DNA of 64,000 nucleotides from Nitrosomonas sp. GTDB taxonomy: Bacteria > Pseudomonadota > Gammaproteobacteria > Burkholderiales > Nitrosomonadaceae. Within the stretch, counting starts at the first letter, position 1; every line of letters begins with the position of its first letter. The DNA lies in contig CP091135.1 of assembly GCA_021582655.1 (NCBI GenBank), positions 1,777,308 through 1,841,307 on the forward strand, written 5' to 3'. Position numbers and translations under genes: made by a program. The notes under the pieces were generated by a model. The model saw nothing but the letters and a program-made list of their open reading frames with translations, had not been told where the DNA came from and did not search any database. Positions 36,725 to 44,748 of this stretch are shown here, piece after piece.

Positions 36725-37225
36725 ATGATGATTACGCGCTGGTTCCGTCACCTGGTCACCGGTCAATTGACATTGCGGCTCAGCTTTCCGGCAACCTCAC
36801 TCGATGCCATTGAACGCGCGATCCGGCAATCGGAGACATTGCATCGCGGCGAAATCTGTTTTGCCATCGAAGCCGCACTCAATACCATGCCGCTGCTTAG
36901 CAATCAAACCGCACGCGCACGCGCCATCGAAGTGTTTTCACAACTCCGCGCTTGGGACACCGAGCAAAACAACGGTGTACTCATCTATGTGCTGCTCGCC
37001 GACCGGGATGTCGAGATCGTCGCGGATCGCGGCATCAGCACGAAAGTCCCGGTTCAGCAATGGGAGGTAATCTGCCGTGCGATGGAAACCGCCTTCCGGC
37101 AACGACGGTTCGAAACCGGTGCCATCGAAGGCATTCAAGCAATCAGCCAACTGTTGATTGCACATTTTCCAGCCGATGGCGCAGCAATCCAAAACCAGCT
37201 TTCCAATAAGCCCGTGGTGTTATGA
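36725..37225 (+). CDS. Second TPM-domain protein
   Basis: The 166-residue product begins right after the previous stop. It has a shorter TPM domain: AIERAIRQSETLHRGEICFAIE, TRARAIEVFSQL, then NNGVLIYVLLADRDVEIVADRGI, equivalent to the GxLLLIAxxDRxxRIEVGYGL region of its neighbour. No signal peptide or membrane segment is visible, so it may be cytoplasmic or held by partners. The three-gene set lemA-TPM-TPM is common. Its last four bases overlap the start of the hydrogenase protease gene, which ties the two modules together. Confidence 0.88.
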   Translation: MMITRWFRHLVTGQLTLRLSFPATSLDAIERAIRQSETLHRGEICFAIEAALNTMPLLSNQTARARAIEVFSQLRAWDTEQNNGVLIYVLLADRDVEIVADRGISTKVPVQQWEVICRAMETAFRQRRFETGAIEGIQAISQLLIAHFPADGAAIQNQLSNKPVVL

Positions 37226-37671
37226 TGCGGTTATTATTCGGTTACGGCAATCCGGGCCGCGGCGATGACGCGCTGGGACCGCTGCTGATCGATCGCATTC
37301 AGCAATGCGGATTCGCACAGATTCAATGTTTAACCGCTATGCAGCTATTGATCGAGCATGCCGCCGATCTTCCGGGTTTCGACCAAATTCTATTCGTGGA
37401 TGCGGATATGGGTTGTGCGGCACCGTACCAATTTTCCGCCGTCATTCCCGAAAAAGACGACAGCTATACCAGCCATGCTTTGACACCGGCGGCATTACTG
37501 TTCATTTATCAGCAGGCGTATCACCATCCTGCGCCTGATGCTTTTTTACTACGCATCCGCGGTTACCGATTCGAACTTGGAAATCCACTGAGCGAACAGG
37601 CCGCCGGCAATCTCGACGCAGCCGTAACCAAAGTCCGTCAATGGCATACGCAATTTTCGTCTGTGACTTGA
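37222..37671 (+). CDS. [NiFe] hydrogenase maturation protease, HoxW/M52 type
   Basis: The 149-residue protein has the family start LLFGYGNPGRGDDALGPLL, with the nickel-ligand glutamate position of classic proteases replaced by Asp in GDDALGP, and a second acidic site in LFVDADMG. The end (FLLRIRGYRFELGNPLSEQA) resembles proteases of bidirectional Hox hydrogenases. It would cut the C-terminal extension of the large subunit after nickel insertion. No hydrogenase structural gene is in the window. It overlaps the TPM gene by four bases (ATGA). Confidence 0.88.
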   Translation: MMRLLFGYGNPGRGDDALGPLLIDRIQQCGFAQIQCLTAMQLLIEHAADLPGFDQILFVDADMGCAAPYQFSAVIPEKDDSYTSHALTPAALLFIYQQAYHHPAPDAFLLRIRGYRFELGNPLSEQAAGNLDAAVTKVRQWHTQFSSVT

Positions 37672-37719
37672 AGCGCGAAGGTACGGTCGTTGACCGCCTC
37701 CGTCGACGCAGGATAACCG

Positions 37720-38067
37720 ATGCATGAGTTATCGCTGGCAGAGCATTTATTGCACATCATCGAAGACGCCGCGCAACAGCAACGATTTTCACGCGTCAAG
37801 GCAGTATGGCTCGAGATCGGGGAATTGGCGTGCGTCGAACCTGCATCATTGCGATTTTATTTCGACGTTGTCACGCGAGACAGCATCGCGCATCAAGCTG
37901 CGCTGCACATCATTGATATCCCCGGACAAGCACACTGCAGCGCTTGCGGGAAACATTGCGCCATCAGCAGCTACCATGCCATGTGCCCGCACTGCAGCTG
38001 CAGCGGCACCGGTTTGACGGTAACGCAAGGCGAAGCGATGCGCATTAAAGAATTGGAAGTGGAATAA
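37720..38067 (+). CDS. hypA: Hydrogenase nickel incorporation protein HypA
   Basis: The 115-residue metallochaperone begins MHELSLAEHLL, where Met1-His2-Glu3 bind nickel, and has a zinc loop formed by CSAC and CPHC (residues about 74-95). VWLEIGELACVEPASLRFYFD is a family signature. It hands nickel to HypB and on to the hydrogenase large subunit. It lies between the protease gene and hypB. Confidence 0.96.
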   Translation: MHELSLAEHLLHIIEDAAQQQRFSRVKAVWLEIGELACVEPASLRFYFDVVTRDSIAHQAALHIIDIPGQAHCSACGKHCAISSYHAMCPHCSCSGTGLTVTQGEAMRIKELEVE

Positions 38068-38077
38068 AGGAGTGTAA

Positions 38078-38929
38078 ATGTGCACCACTTGCGGTTGCGG
38101 TAACGGACAAACGCATATCAACGACAAGCCCATGTCAGCCCCTCCTCGCCCGGATCAGCCGATGCATTTCCGTTCACCGGCACACCCTCGCGATATCGAT
38201 ACGATCGATTCCGGCATCGGTATCGCCGGTACGCATGCCCCCGGCATGAGCCGGGCACGCATGGTTAGAATCGAGCGCGACATCCTGACCCAAAACAATC
38301 AATGGGCGCAACGAAATCGTAATTACTTCTCGGCGCATGGCATTTTTGCACTGAACCTGGTATCCAGTCCCGGTTCCGGAAAAACCACACTGCTGGTCGA
38401 TACCATCGTGCGGCTACGCGACCGGTTGCCGATCACCGTGATCGAGGGCGACCAGCAAACCGATCACGACGCCGCCAGAATCCGCGCGACCGGCGTTCCC
38501 GCGCTGCAAATCAATACCGGCAAAGGCTGTCATTTGGATGCACATATGATCGATCGCGCATTGCAGCAATTGACTCTGCAACACGACAGCTTGCTGTTCA
38601 TCGAAAACGTCGGCAACCTGGTGTGCCCATCCGCCTTCGATTTGGGCGAAGCACACAAAGTGGTGATCCTGTCCGTCACCGAAGGTGAAGACAAGCCGCT
38701 CAAATACCCCGATATGTTTCACGCCGCCGATTTGATGCTGTTGAACAAATGCGATTTGCTGCCTTATCTCAACTTCGACGTTGATCTGGCGATCGAATAC
38801 GCGTACCGCGTGCACCCCGGCCTGCCGGTAATCCGACTTTCCGCAACACAAGGCAGCGGCATGCAAGCTTGGTGTGATTGGATCATGGCCAACCGGCATC
38901 CGATGAAATCCCGTTCAACACTTGGTTAA
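38078..38929 (+). CDS. hypB: Hydrogenase nickel incorporation GTPase HypB
   Basis: The 283-residue protein has an N-terminal high-affinity nickel motif (CTTCGCG, residues 2-8), a linker of about 80 residues with few histidines, and a SIMIBI GTPase domain with P-loop [25 protein letters not shown] and [10 protein letters not shown]. It drives nickel delivery with HypA. The linker lacks the long His stretch seen in some HypB proteins, so nickel storage is not expected. It starts ten bases after hypA and its end overlaps the next gene by eight bases. Confidence 0.96.
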   Translation: MCTTCGCGNGQTHINDKPMSAPPRPDQPMHFRSPAHPRDIDTIDSGIGIAGTHAPGMSRARMVRIERDILTQNNQWAQRNRNYFSAHGIFALNLVSSPGSGKTTLLVDTIVRLRDRLPITVIEGDQQTDHDAARIRATGVPALQINTGKGCHLDAHMIDRALQQLTLQHDSLLFIENVGNLVCPSAFDLGEAHKVVILSVTEGEDKPLKYPDMFHAADLMLLNKCDLLPYLNFDVDLAIEYAYRVHPGLPVIRLSATQGSGMQAWCDWIMANRHPMKSRSTLG

Positions 38930-40079
38930 TATCCCGGTCGATACCGAAATTCCGCTCGCCACCGATGGTCCGGCCGTGCTGGCCTGCGGCGCGTGGCTGA
39001 AAAATACCGTTTGCCTGACACAAGGCGATCGGGCATACATTGCGCCGTTGATTGGCGATCTCGCCACCGCCGACGCTTGCAACCGACTTGATCAGACAGT
39101 GCGACGCATGCTGCAGCAATATCCGGACAAACCCCGCATCGTCGCACACGATCTGCATCCCGATTTTTACAGTACCCGATTGGCGCAACGCATTGCCGAC
39201 GAGTACCGCATTCCCGGCCTGGCGGTGCAGCACCACCACGCACATATCGCCGCGGTATGCGCCGAGCATGGCGTCATACAACCGATGCTGGGCTTGGCGC
39301 TGGACGGTATCGGACTGGGTACCGACCGCATGCCTTGGGGCGGTGAACTGTTATGGGTCGACGGTACACGGTTCGAACGGCTCAGCCATCTTGCCGCACT
39401 GGCATTGCCCGGCAGCGACCGCGCCGCCCGAGAACCATGGCGCATGGCCGCCGCCGCGTTGTTCCGCTTGAATCGCAGGGACGAAATCACAGACCGCTAC
39501 GCCGACCAACCGGCGGCTGCAACCGTAGCCGCCATGCTGGACAGCGGCCTGAATTGTCCATACACCTCAAGTATGGGGCGATTATTCGACGCGGCAGCGG
39601 GTTTGCTGCGCATCAATTTGGTGCAGGTACACGAAGCACAAGCCGCGATTCAATTGCAGCAACTCGCCGAGCAACATGGCACTGTCGCGCCGTTAACCGG
39701 CGGCTACCAATTCACCGGAACCGGTGAACTGGACTTCGCGCCGCTACTGGCGGCATTGATCGATTGCCATGATAGCGGCCGCGACACCGCTTACGCCGCT
39801 GCATTGTTTCATGCCACACTGGCCGACGGCCTGGCGACATGGCTGGAATACACGGCGCAGCAACAGCAACTTTCATTGCTCGCATTCGGCGGCGGTTGCT
39901 TTCACAATACCCTACTGCGCCGGGGATTGCTCGATCGATTATCGCCAAGCGGACTGCAGCTGTTGTTTCCCCAACGGCTGCCGCCGGATGACAGCGCAAT
40001 CGCATTGGGTCAGGCTTGGATAGCCCGTCAGTACCACCCCGAAGAACCGGGTGCCTGCGGACAATGCCAGCATCAATAA
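38922..40079 (+). CDS. hypF: Free-standing HypF C-terminal (Kae1-like) carbamoyltransferase domain
   Basis: The 385-residue product matches only the C-terminal half of HypF: it begins at [21 protein letters not shown] and carries [36 protein letters not shown] and [14 protein letters not shown]. Full HypF is about 750 residues with acylphosphatase, zinc-finger and YrdC-like domains before this; all are missing, and no such sequence lies upstream in any frame because hypB is there. Translation probably begins at TTG 38922, inside the hypB end, by coupling. The Kae1-like domain transfers the carbamoyl group to HypE, so the N-terminal activities would have to come from another protein. Confidence 0.88.
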   Translation: MVNIPVDTEIPLATDGPAVLACGAWLKNTVCLTQGDRAYIAPLIGDLATADACNRLDQTVRRMLQQYPDKPRIVAHDLHPDFYSTRLAQRIADEYRIPGLAVQHHHAHIAAVCAEHGVIQPMLGLALDGIGLGTDRMPWGGELLWVDGTRFERLSHLAALALPGSDRAAREPWRMAAAALFRLNRRDEITDRYADQPAAATVAAMLDSGLNCPYTSSMGRLFDAAAGLLRINLVQVHEAQAAIQLQQLAEQHGTVAPLTGGYQFTGTGELDFAPLLAALIDCHDSGRDTAYAAALFHATLADGLATWLEYTAQQQQLSLLAFGGGCFHNTLLRRGLLDRLSPSGLQLLFPQRLPPDDSAIALGQAWIARQYHPEEPGACGQCQHQ

Positions 40080-40161
40080 TACGGCAAGGAAAAATCGGCA
40101 AAATCAGGATTGATTGAGTAACCGGCGATCGACAAGCGTAAAACGCGGCAATACGAACAAC

Positions 40162-40219
40162 CTTCCGGTTCCGGAAGTAATCAGCCGGCTTATCGAAACG
40201 ACCTAAACCGATAAGCCGG
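40162..40219. terminator. Two stem-loops between hypF and hslO
   Basis: CTTCCGG-TT-CCGGAAG (40162-40177) is followed by CCGGCTTATCG (40185-40195) pairing with CGATAAGCCGG (40209-40219), an 11-bp perfect stem with a 13-base loop. The second stem is followed by TATAATAATCG rather than a T-run. They probably end the lemA-hyp operon or shape the hslO leader. Confidence 0.5.
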
Positions 40220-40254
40220 TATAATAATCGTTTACACATACAAGGGTTTTGGCA

Positions 40255-41109
40255 ATGAGTAATTACCTACAGCGTTTTATGCTGGAAAACCTGGACATCC
40301 GCGGCGCCGTGGTGCATCTCGATTCGATCTGGCGACAAATGACCACCGGGCGCAACTATCCGTCGCCGGTAATACGACTGCTCGGCGAAATGAGTGCGGT
40401 CACGTTATTACTCGGTGAGAACCTCAAACAAACCGGGCGCTTGACCATCCAACTCAGCGGCAACGGCCCGGTGTCGATGCTGGTGCTCGATTGTACCGAG
40501 AGTCTGCATCTGCGCGGCATGGCGAAATGCGATTCGGTCGTCGCGCTGCAGCCGGTTCCCAAGCTGCTCGGCAACGGCCGGTTACTGCTCACGCTCGACA
40601 TGCCATCGATGCGCGAAAGCTACCAAAGCATCGTACCGCTGGAAGGCGAAACCATCGCCGGCATCTTCGAGCATTATTTTCAGCAATCCGAACAACTGCC
40701 GTCGCGCCTGTTCCTGATCGCCGAAAACAACACCGTCCTCGGCCTGCTGTTGCAAAAACTCCCCAACGCCGACTTGGCGGACCCCGACGGTTGGTCGCGC
40801 GCCGAAGCATTGGCGTCCACTCTTCACGACCACCGAGTGCTCGGTCTGAACGCGGAACAAATCCTGGCACGCCTGTTCCACGAAGAAACCATTCGCATTT
40901 TTGCCGCGCAGCCGGTCCATTACGGCTGCAAGGAAGATCCCGCCAAAATCTATGCCATGCTGCGCTCGCTCGGCCGCGAAGAAGTCGATTCGATCCTGAG
41001 GGAATTCGGCGCAGTCATCGTCAACGACGATATCTGCAACCGTGAATACCGGCTGGATGCGTTAATGGTGGATGCGATATTTCGCGAAGCGGGACCGGCG
41101 ATACATTGA
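40255..41109 (+). CDS. hslO: Hsp33-family chaperone HslO with incomplete zinc/redox centre
   Basis: The 284-residue protein is Hsp33 along its length: RGAVVHLDSIWRQM, LLGEMSAVTLLLGENLK, and the C-terminal YAMLRSLGREEVDSILRE. Normal Hsp33 has CxC and CxxC pairs that bind zinc and form disulfides under oxidative stress. Here the first pair is Tyr223-Gly-Cys225 and the second is Asp258-Asp-Ile-Cys261, so one cysteine of each pair is lost. His222, three residues before Cys225, and Asp258 could still act as metal ligands. Redox switching by two disulfides is not possible. Start 40255 (ATG) follows AAGGG; a TTG six bases earlier is not needed. Confidence 0.92.
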   Translation: MSNYLQRFMLENLDIRGAVVHLDSIWRQMTTGRNYPSPVIRLLGEMSAVTLLLGENLKQTGRLTIQLSGNGPVSMLVLDCTESLHLRGMAKCDSVVALQPVPKLLGNGRLLLTLDMPSMRESYQSIVPLEGETIAGIFEHYFQQSEQLPSRLFLIAENNTVLGLLLQKLPNADLADPDGWSRAEALASTLHDHRVLGLNAEQILARLFHEETIRIFAAQPVHYGCKEDPAKIYAMLRSLGREEVDSILREFGAVIVNDDICNREYRLDALMVDAIFREAGPAIH

Positions 41110-41193
41110 TCGGAATTTGAAATTCAATAACGAAAATCCGACTCTCCGCAACCTTACCGCGGCGGTACGTGCGAATGATGCGATTATTGAATC

Positions 41194-41271
41194 ATGGGAA
41201 GCAAAGAAACTCGCCATAAGTACACACCGGAAATTTGCGAACGGGCGATTTTCATGGTTCTGGGGCAATAA
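41194..41271 (+). mobile_element. Remnant of an IS3-family OrfA N-terminus
   Basis: A 25-codon frame reads MGSKETRHKYTPEICERAI and ends FMVLGQ before a stop, resembling the first residues of IS3/IS911-type OrfA (KYTPEFREEAVRLVLE pattern). No transposase continues after it. It is a fragment, so the identification is tentative. The interval 41110-41707 otherwise holds repeat debris and no intact gene. Confidence 0.4.
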
Positions 41272-41399
41272 GGGAAATTCTGATCTTGAATCCCGGTATG
41301 GGATTTCATGCACTGACTCCCTTATTTGACGCAAATCTCGCAGCCCGGGAGTGCACAAGATGATCACTTGAAGGAGTGTCAGAATTATTTTGACAAATA

Positions 41400-41506
41400 A
41401 GATAAAGCGCAAAGCGCACGGAACACAGCGACCGAGGCCTATCCATAAGATGGGTGAAGAAGCGAATCACCTCGCAACCAAGCGATTCGCCGGTGCAGTC
41501 AAGTAA
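41400..41506 (-). mobile_element. MITE-like element, copy G (internal fragment)
   Basis: GCGCACGGAACACAGCGACC, CCATAAGATGGGTGA and GCGAATCACCTCGCAACCAA match the inside of copy A in the same orientation. Both terminal inverted repeats are missing, so this is a decayed or partial copy. Confidence 0.7.
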
Positions 41507-41513
41507 TCTGACC

Positions 41514-41556
41514 TGATCTGACAGTTACCCGATTTGACGATGTGCCTGTCAGATCA
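41514..41556. repeat. 11-bp perfect inverted repeat
   Basis: TGATCTGACAG (41514-41524) and CTGTCAGATCA (41546-41556) flank 21 bases. The left arm with its following TTACCCGATT recurs, one base changed, at about 30177-30197. They may be ends of a lost insertion sequence. Confidence 0.45.
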
Positions 41557-41707
41557 AATCAGTTATTCCATGCGGTGATTTTATCTGTATCACTGCCCGG
41601 AAAATCTTAGCACTCAAATGCCTCTCACGTGCTTTTCACCCTGGATGTATTCGATGTTAAGCATGCACCATGCCGCCGCTTTCGCACCTCAACCTAAAAA
41701 CCGCCAA

Positions 41708-42466
41708 TCATAATTCCATTGTTGCAAGCCCAAGATAAATAGGATCAAGCTTACCAATCCAACTGGACGCTTCATAGCCATTGATAATGTCTATGGCTTC
41801 ACCGTATACCAATTCGGCTAGTACCTTATCAGTCCAAATCGTATTGGAAGGAACATCACCCAATGCCGCTTGCAGCATTACTTGAAAAGCGTCAAAGTTA
41901 TCGGCTGTTAAATCACCGAAATTGGTAATTTGCTCGATTTCATCCGCATCCAGAGCTATGTATTGGTTAATCAAGGTGCCATAAAATAAAGATTCAATAC
42001 TTTCATGGGTTGCAGGAACGCTTCCTATTTGATCTGAGCCCAATTCGTCCGGGCTATAAACGCCATCGGCAGCCTGGTAGCCCCAGGTATATTCAAAGAA
42101 ATCATTGTATGTGTCGTTGTCGACTGAGGCTTTGACTTGCGATCTTAATGCTTCAATCGATAAAACCCCTGAAAGATCATTGGTACCGACCAGATAATTC
42201 AGATCACCTAAATTGGCGTTAAACAAAATCCTTACTTCATCCAGTGCAAGCGTATCCAATCCTGCACCTTCGAAATAGTCTTTTATGACATCAACCGAAA
42301 TTCCGGGGATCTCATTCAAAATATCGTTTAAATGCTGAGTCGTTATGCCAGAATCCCAAGCCGCATCGTATACAAGCTCAGGATTATCAGCATTTGTCAG
42401 CACAAAATTAACCGCGTCGTCTTTTGTTATACCGTAGTATTTCAATACTTCTTCCCCTGTTGCCAT
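41708..42466 (-). CDS. Acidic cysteine-free protein of unknown function, 252 residues
   Basis: The start at 42466 is set by a strong GGAGGA site; the longer frame runs into the MITE-like copy C. The product begins MATGEEVLKYYGITKDDAV, is rich in Asp and Glu, has no cysteine, no signal peptide and no membrane helix, and ends with a hydrophobic stretch (DPIYLGLATMEL). Acidic composition, lack of cysteine and a hydrophobic C-terminus are common among type I secreted proteins, but there are no RTX nonapeptides and no transporter genes nearby. I do not recognise the family. Confidence 0.65.
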   Translation of the reverse strand: MATGEEVLKYYGITKDDAVNFVLTNADNPELVYDAAWDSGITTQHLNDILNEIPGISVDVIKDYFEGAGLDTLALDEVRILFNANLGDLNYLVGTNDLSGVLSIEALRSQVKASVDNDTYNDFFEYTWGYQAADGVYSPDELGSDQIGSVPATHESIESLFYGTLINQYIALDADEIEQITNFGDLTADNFDAFQVMLQAALGDVPSNTIWTDKVLAELVYGEAIDIINGYEASSWIGKLDPIYLGLATMEL

Positions 42467-42490
42467 AATTTCCTCCTGTAGTGAGTAGAG

Positions 42491-42642
42491 TAAGGAAACA
42501 CTGATTAACCGGCTACACGAGCAAATCGCTTTGTTGCACAATATTCGTCGCCTCTTCGCCTATCTTGTTGATAGGTTCCGGCATTGTGTTTCGTGCGTCT
42601 CACGCTTCATCTCGTGCGCCGAATTGATCAGCGTTTCTTTAA
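42491..42642 (+). mobile_element. MITE-like element, copy C (near complete)
   Basis: Begins TAAGGAAACACTGATTAACC and ends AATTGATCAGCGTTTCTTTAA, with internal blocks TCGCCTATCTTGTTGATAGG and GTGTTTCGTGCG in common with copy A. It separates the acidic protein gene from the PEGA lipoprotein gene and supplies the stop codon of the latter. Confidence 0.8.
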
Positions 42643-43154
42643 GGTTGTGAAATTCTGATCATTTTATTTTTCAGCGATGGTGGTATATCTTGCAGCAGCA
42701 CGATCTTCGCGCTGCCAGTTTCCATTAATTCGCTCTGTTTGGGCGTATTAAATGAAACATTCACCTCATTGGTATCTAACGTCCACATGGCTCCGGTTGC
42801 TGGATCAACGATCAGCAAACCAATGATCCCTCCGAATAGGATATTCCCTACATACCAACCGTTCACTTTGGTATCGATCGTGACAGCCTGCTCTTCATAT
42901 CCTTCTTTCTGAATCTTGACATCATATTTCTTACCGCTGAAATACGCTTTCTTTTTCTCTAGCGACAAGGATGTGGGTGTTCTGCCTTCGAAAATCTTTT
43001 TACCGGACTCATCGGTGATGACCACACGCGCCTGATCCGGCGTGCTGCGCACGTTCAAGGTTTCCGGTGCACTATTCCCCATGATTGTGGCACAGCCACT
43101 TAAAGCGATCAACGCAGCAGCTATAATAATTTTCTTACAATTTTCTGTACTCAT
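42639..43154 (-). CDS. PEGA-domain lipoprotein
   Basis: The 171-residue protein has a lipoprotein signal (KKIIIAAALIALSGC, Cys21), then a PEGA-like beta domain (LNVRSTPDQARVVITDESG, TSLSLEKKKAYFSGKKYDVKIQKEGYEEQ), and a hydrophobic stretch YVGNILFGGIIGLLIVDPATGAMW that is common in this lipoprotein group. It is probably held in the outer or inner membrane facing the periplasm; function unknown. Its stop codon TAA is within the terminal repeat of MITE-like copy C. Confidence 0.82.
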   Translation of the reverse strand: MSTENCKKIIIAAALIALSGCATIMGNSAPETLNVRSTPDQARVVITDESGKKIFEGRTPTSLSLEKKKAYFSGKKYDVKIQKEGYEEQAVTIDTKVNGWYVGNILFGGIIGLLIVDPATGAMWTLDTNEVNVSFNTPKQSELMETGSAKIVLLQDIPPSLKNKMIRISQP

Positions 43155-43241
43155 TTCGTTTTCCGATCATTGATTATGGAAGCCCCATTTTGCGGTACTA
43201 ATGAGCCAGCGCCTATACGTAGGTTTACGCATACTTCTTAT

Positions 43242-43300
43242 TTAGGAAAGCGCTGATTAATCGGTTGCACGAGCGAATCACCTCGTTGCGCGGCACTCGC
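43242..43300 (+). mobile_element. MITE-like element, copy D (left half only)
   Basis: TTAGGAAAGCGCTGATTAAT is followed by GGTTGCACGAGCGAATCACC and TCGTTGCGCGGCACTCGC, close to the left half of the family. The right half is missing. It lies in the 250-base gap before the sensor kinase gene, within its probable promoter region. Confidence 0.7.
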
Positions 43301-43404
43301 TACCAGAAATTCCTTTATTCCCCCTCAAATTAAATTCGTGGTGTTTAATTAGGTGCGTAATAATACATAGCTTCTGCAACAATCAATAAAAAAACGAAAT
43401 CTCT

Positions 43405-44748
43405 ATGAAATCAAGAAATATGCAATTGTTAATACTTGGACCGGTGGTATTAGCTCTTACGGTAAGCACGATCTGGTGGATCATATATTCGCAAGCCAGC
43501 AAATTACCGCAGCAATTACGGGCAGCAATCAGATCCGATTATCTGGAGAATAAAAAGAATGACCTCAAAGGCTATATCAGTTTGGCTGAGCATGCCATCA
43601 AGCATTTACGTGAACCGGGGATCCCAAGCGAGGATGCAAAACGTGAAGCCCGGAAGATTCTGACTAATCTTCGGTATCGTGAAGAAGACGGTTATTTTTT
43701 TGTATACGATTTTTCCGGTAAAAATATTGTGCACCCAATAAAAAAAGATTGGGTAAATCAAGATAAATGGACCTACCAGGATAGAGACGGCAAATATGTC
43801 ATACAGGACTTGATCAAAGCGGCGAGAGAAGGTGATGGTTTTGAAGAGTACATTTTTCGCAAGCCTTCGGTATTCAACGATACGACCGGCAGACTTAAAT
43901 ATGCTTATGTAGTCGAGCTACCGGATTGGGAATGGGTATTGGGTACGGGAATTTATCTGGAAGACGTGGATAATTTCTTGGATGGCACTGAATCACAAGT
44001 ATCTAATTATATTCATGCTTCGATGCTATGGATTGCGGGGATTGCGTTTATTGGCATTATATGCCTGGGTCTGACCCAAAGAAATATAGGCAAGAAAATC
44101 GAACGCCTAAGAATCAGCGCGGATTTGCATGATCAGGTGAAACAAGATTTAGTTTATGTTATCCGCGAACTGAATAATACGCTTCAGCGGCCTTCCGAAA
44201 CTTCATTAGCCTTCCCCAGAAAATTTCTTGAAAAAATCAGAGACTCGGCACAGCACGCACTTGATTGGCTTCGTATTATTATCGATGGAAAAGATCCGAG
44301 CAATCCGATTCTTATAGATGGTTTAGAAAATGCAAAGAGAAAATTTGAATTAAAAGAGCAAGTGCAAATTAATTTTTCTGTATCGCGAGAAAATGAAAGC
44401 CGTGTAGAGGATTTATCAAAAAAACAGGTGAACGAAATTTTAATGGTTGTAAATGAAGCCTTGCATAATATCAGCAAGCACGCGGCTGCTACACACGTAG
44501 CGCTTCAGTTGCAGATCACTATGTGCAATGTTTCCGTGCTGATACGTGATAATGGCATCGGCTTCGATGTTGACCATACAAAAACTGTGAGTAGGGGATT
44601 GGGTCTGTTCAGTATGGAAAATCGCATCCAGAGAAGCGGCGGGAAACTGGCAATACAATCATCTGATCAAGGAACAACCATCGAAATGGTATTTCCAAAA
44701 TATACCAACATATGGAGTCGCATACTATGTGTCCTGAGAAATCTATAG
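43405..44748 (+). CDS. Sensor histidine kinase with single Cache domain (NarL/DegS class)
   Basis: The 447-residue protein has a first membrane helix (residues 8-29), a periplasmic Cache_2-type domain (LRYREEDGYFFVYDFSGKNIVHP ... DWEWVLGTGIYLEDVD), a second helix (LWIAGIAFIGIICLGL), a HisKA_3 dimerisation segment with the probable phospho-histidine in ADLHDQVKQDL, and a HATPase domain with NEALHNISKHA, DNGIGFD and GLGLFSMENRI. The sensed ligand is unknown; Cache domains bind small organic acids or amino acids. It overlaps the next response-regulator gene, which is its likely partner. Confidence 0.9.
   Translation: MKSRNMQLLILGPVVLALTVSTIWWIIYSQASKLPQQLRAAIRSDYLENKKNDLKGYISLAEHAIKHLREPGIPSEDAKREARKILTNLRYREEDGYFFVYDFSGKNIVHPIKKDWVNQDKWTYQDRDGKYVIQDLIKAAREGDGFEEYIFRKPSVFNDTTGRLKYAYVVELPDWEWVLGTGIYLEDVDNFLDGTESQVSNYIHASMLWIAGIAFIGIICLGLTQRNIGKKIERLRISADLHDQVKQDLVYVIRELNNTLQRPSETSLAFPRKFLEKIRDSAQHALDWLRIIIDGKDPSNPILIDGLENAKRKFELKEQVQINFSVSRENESRVEDLSKKQVNEILMVVNEALHNISKHAAATHVALQLQITMCNVSVLIRDNGIGFDVDHTKTVSRGLGLFSMENRIQRSGGKLAIQSSDQGTTIEMVFPKYTNIWSRILCVLRNL

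Noticed and set aside
40220-40225. TATAAT just before hslO
   Set aside because: It overlaps the end of a stem-loop and has no -35 box at 16-18 bases, so I do not call a promoter.
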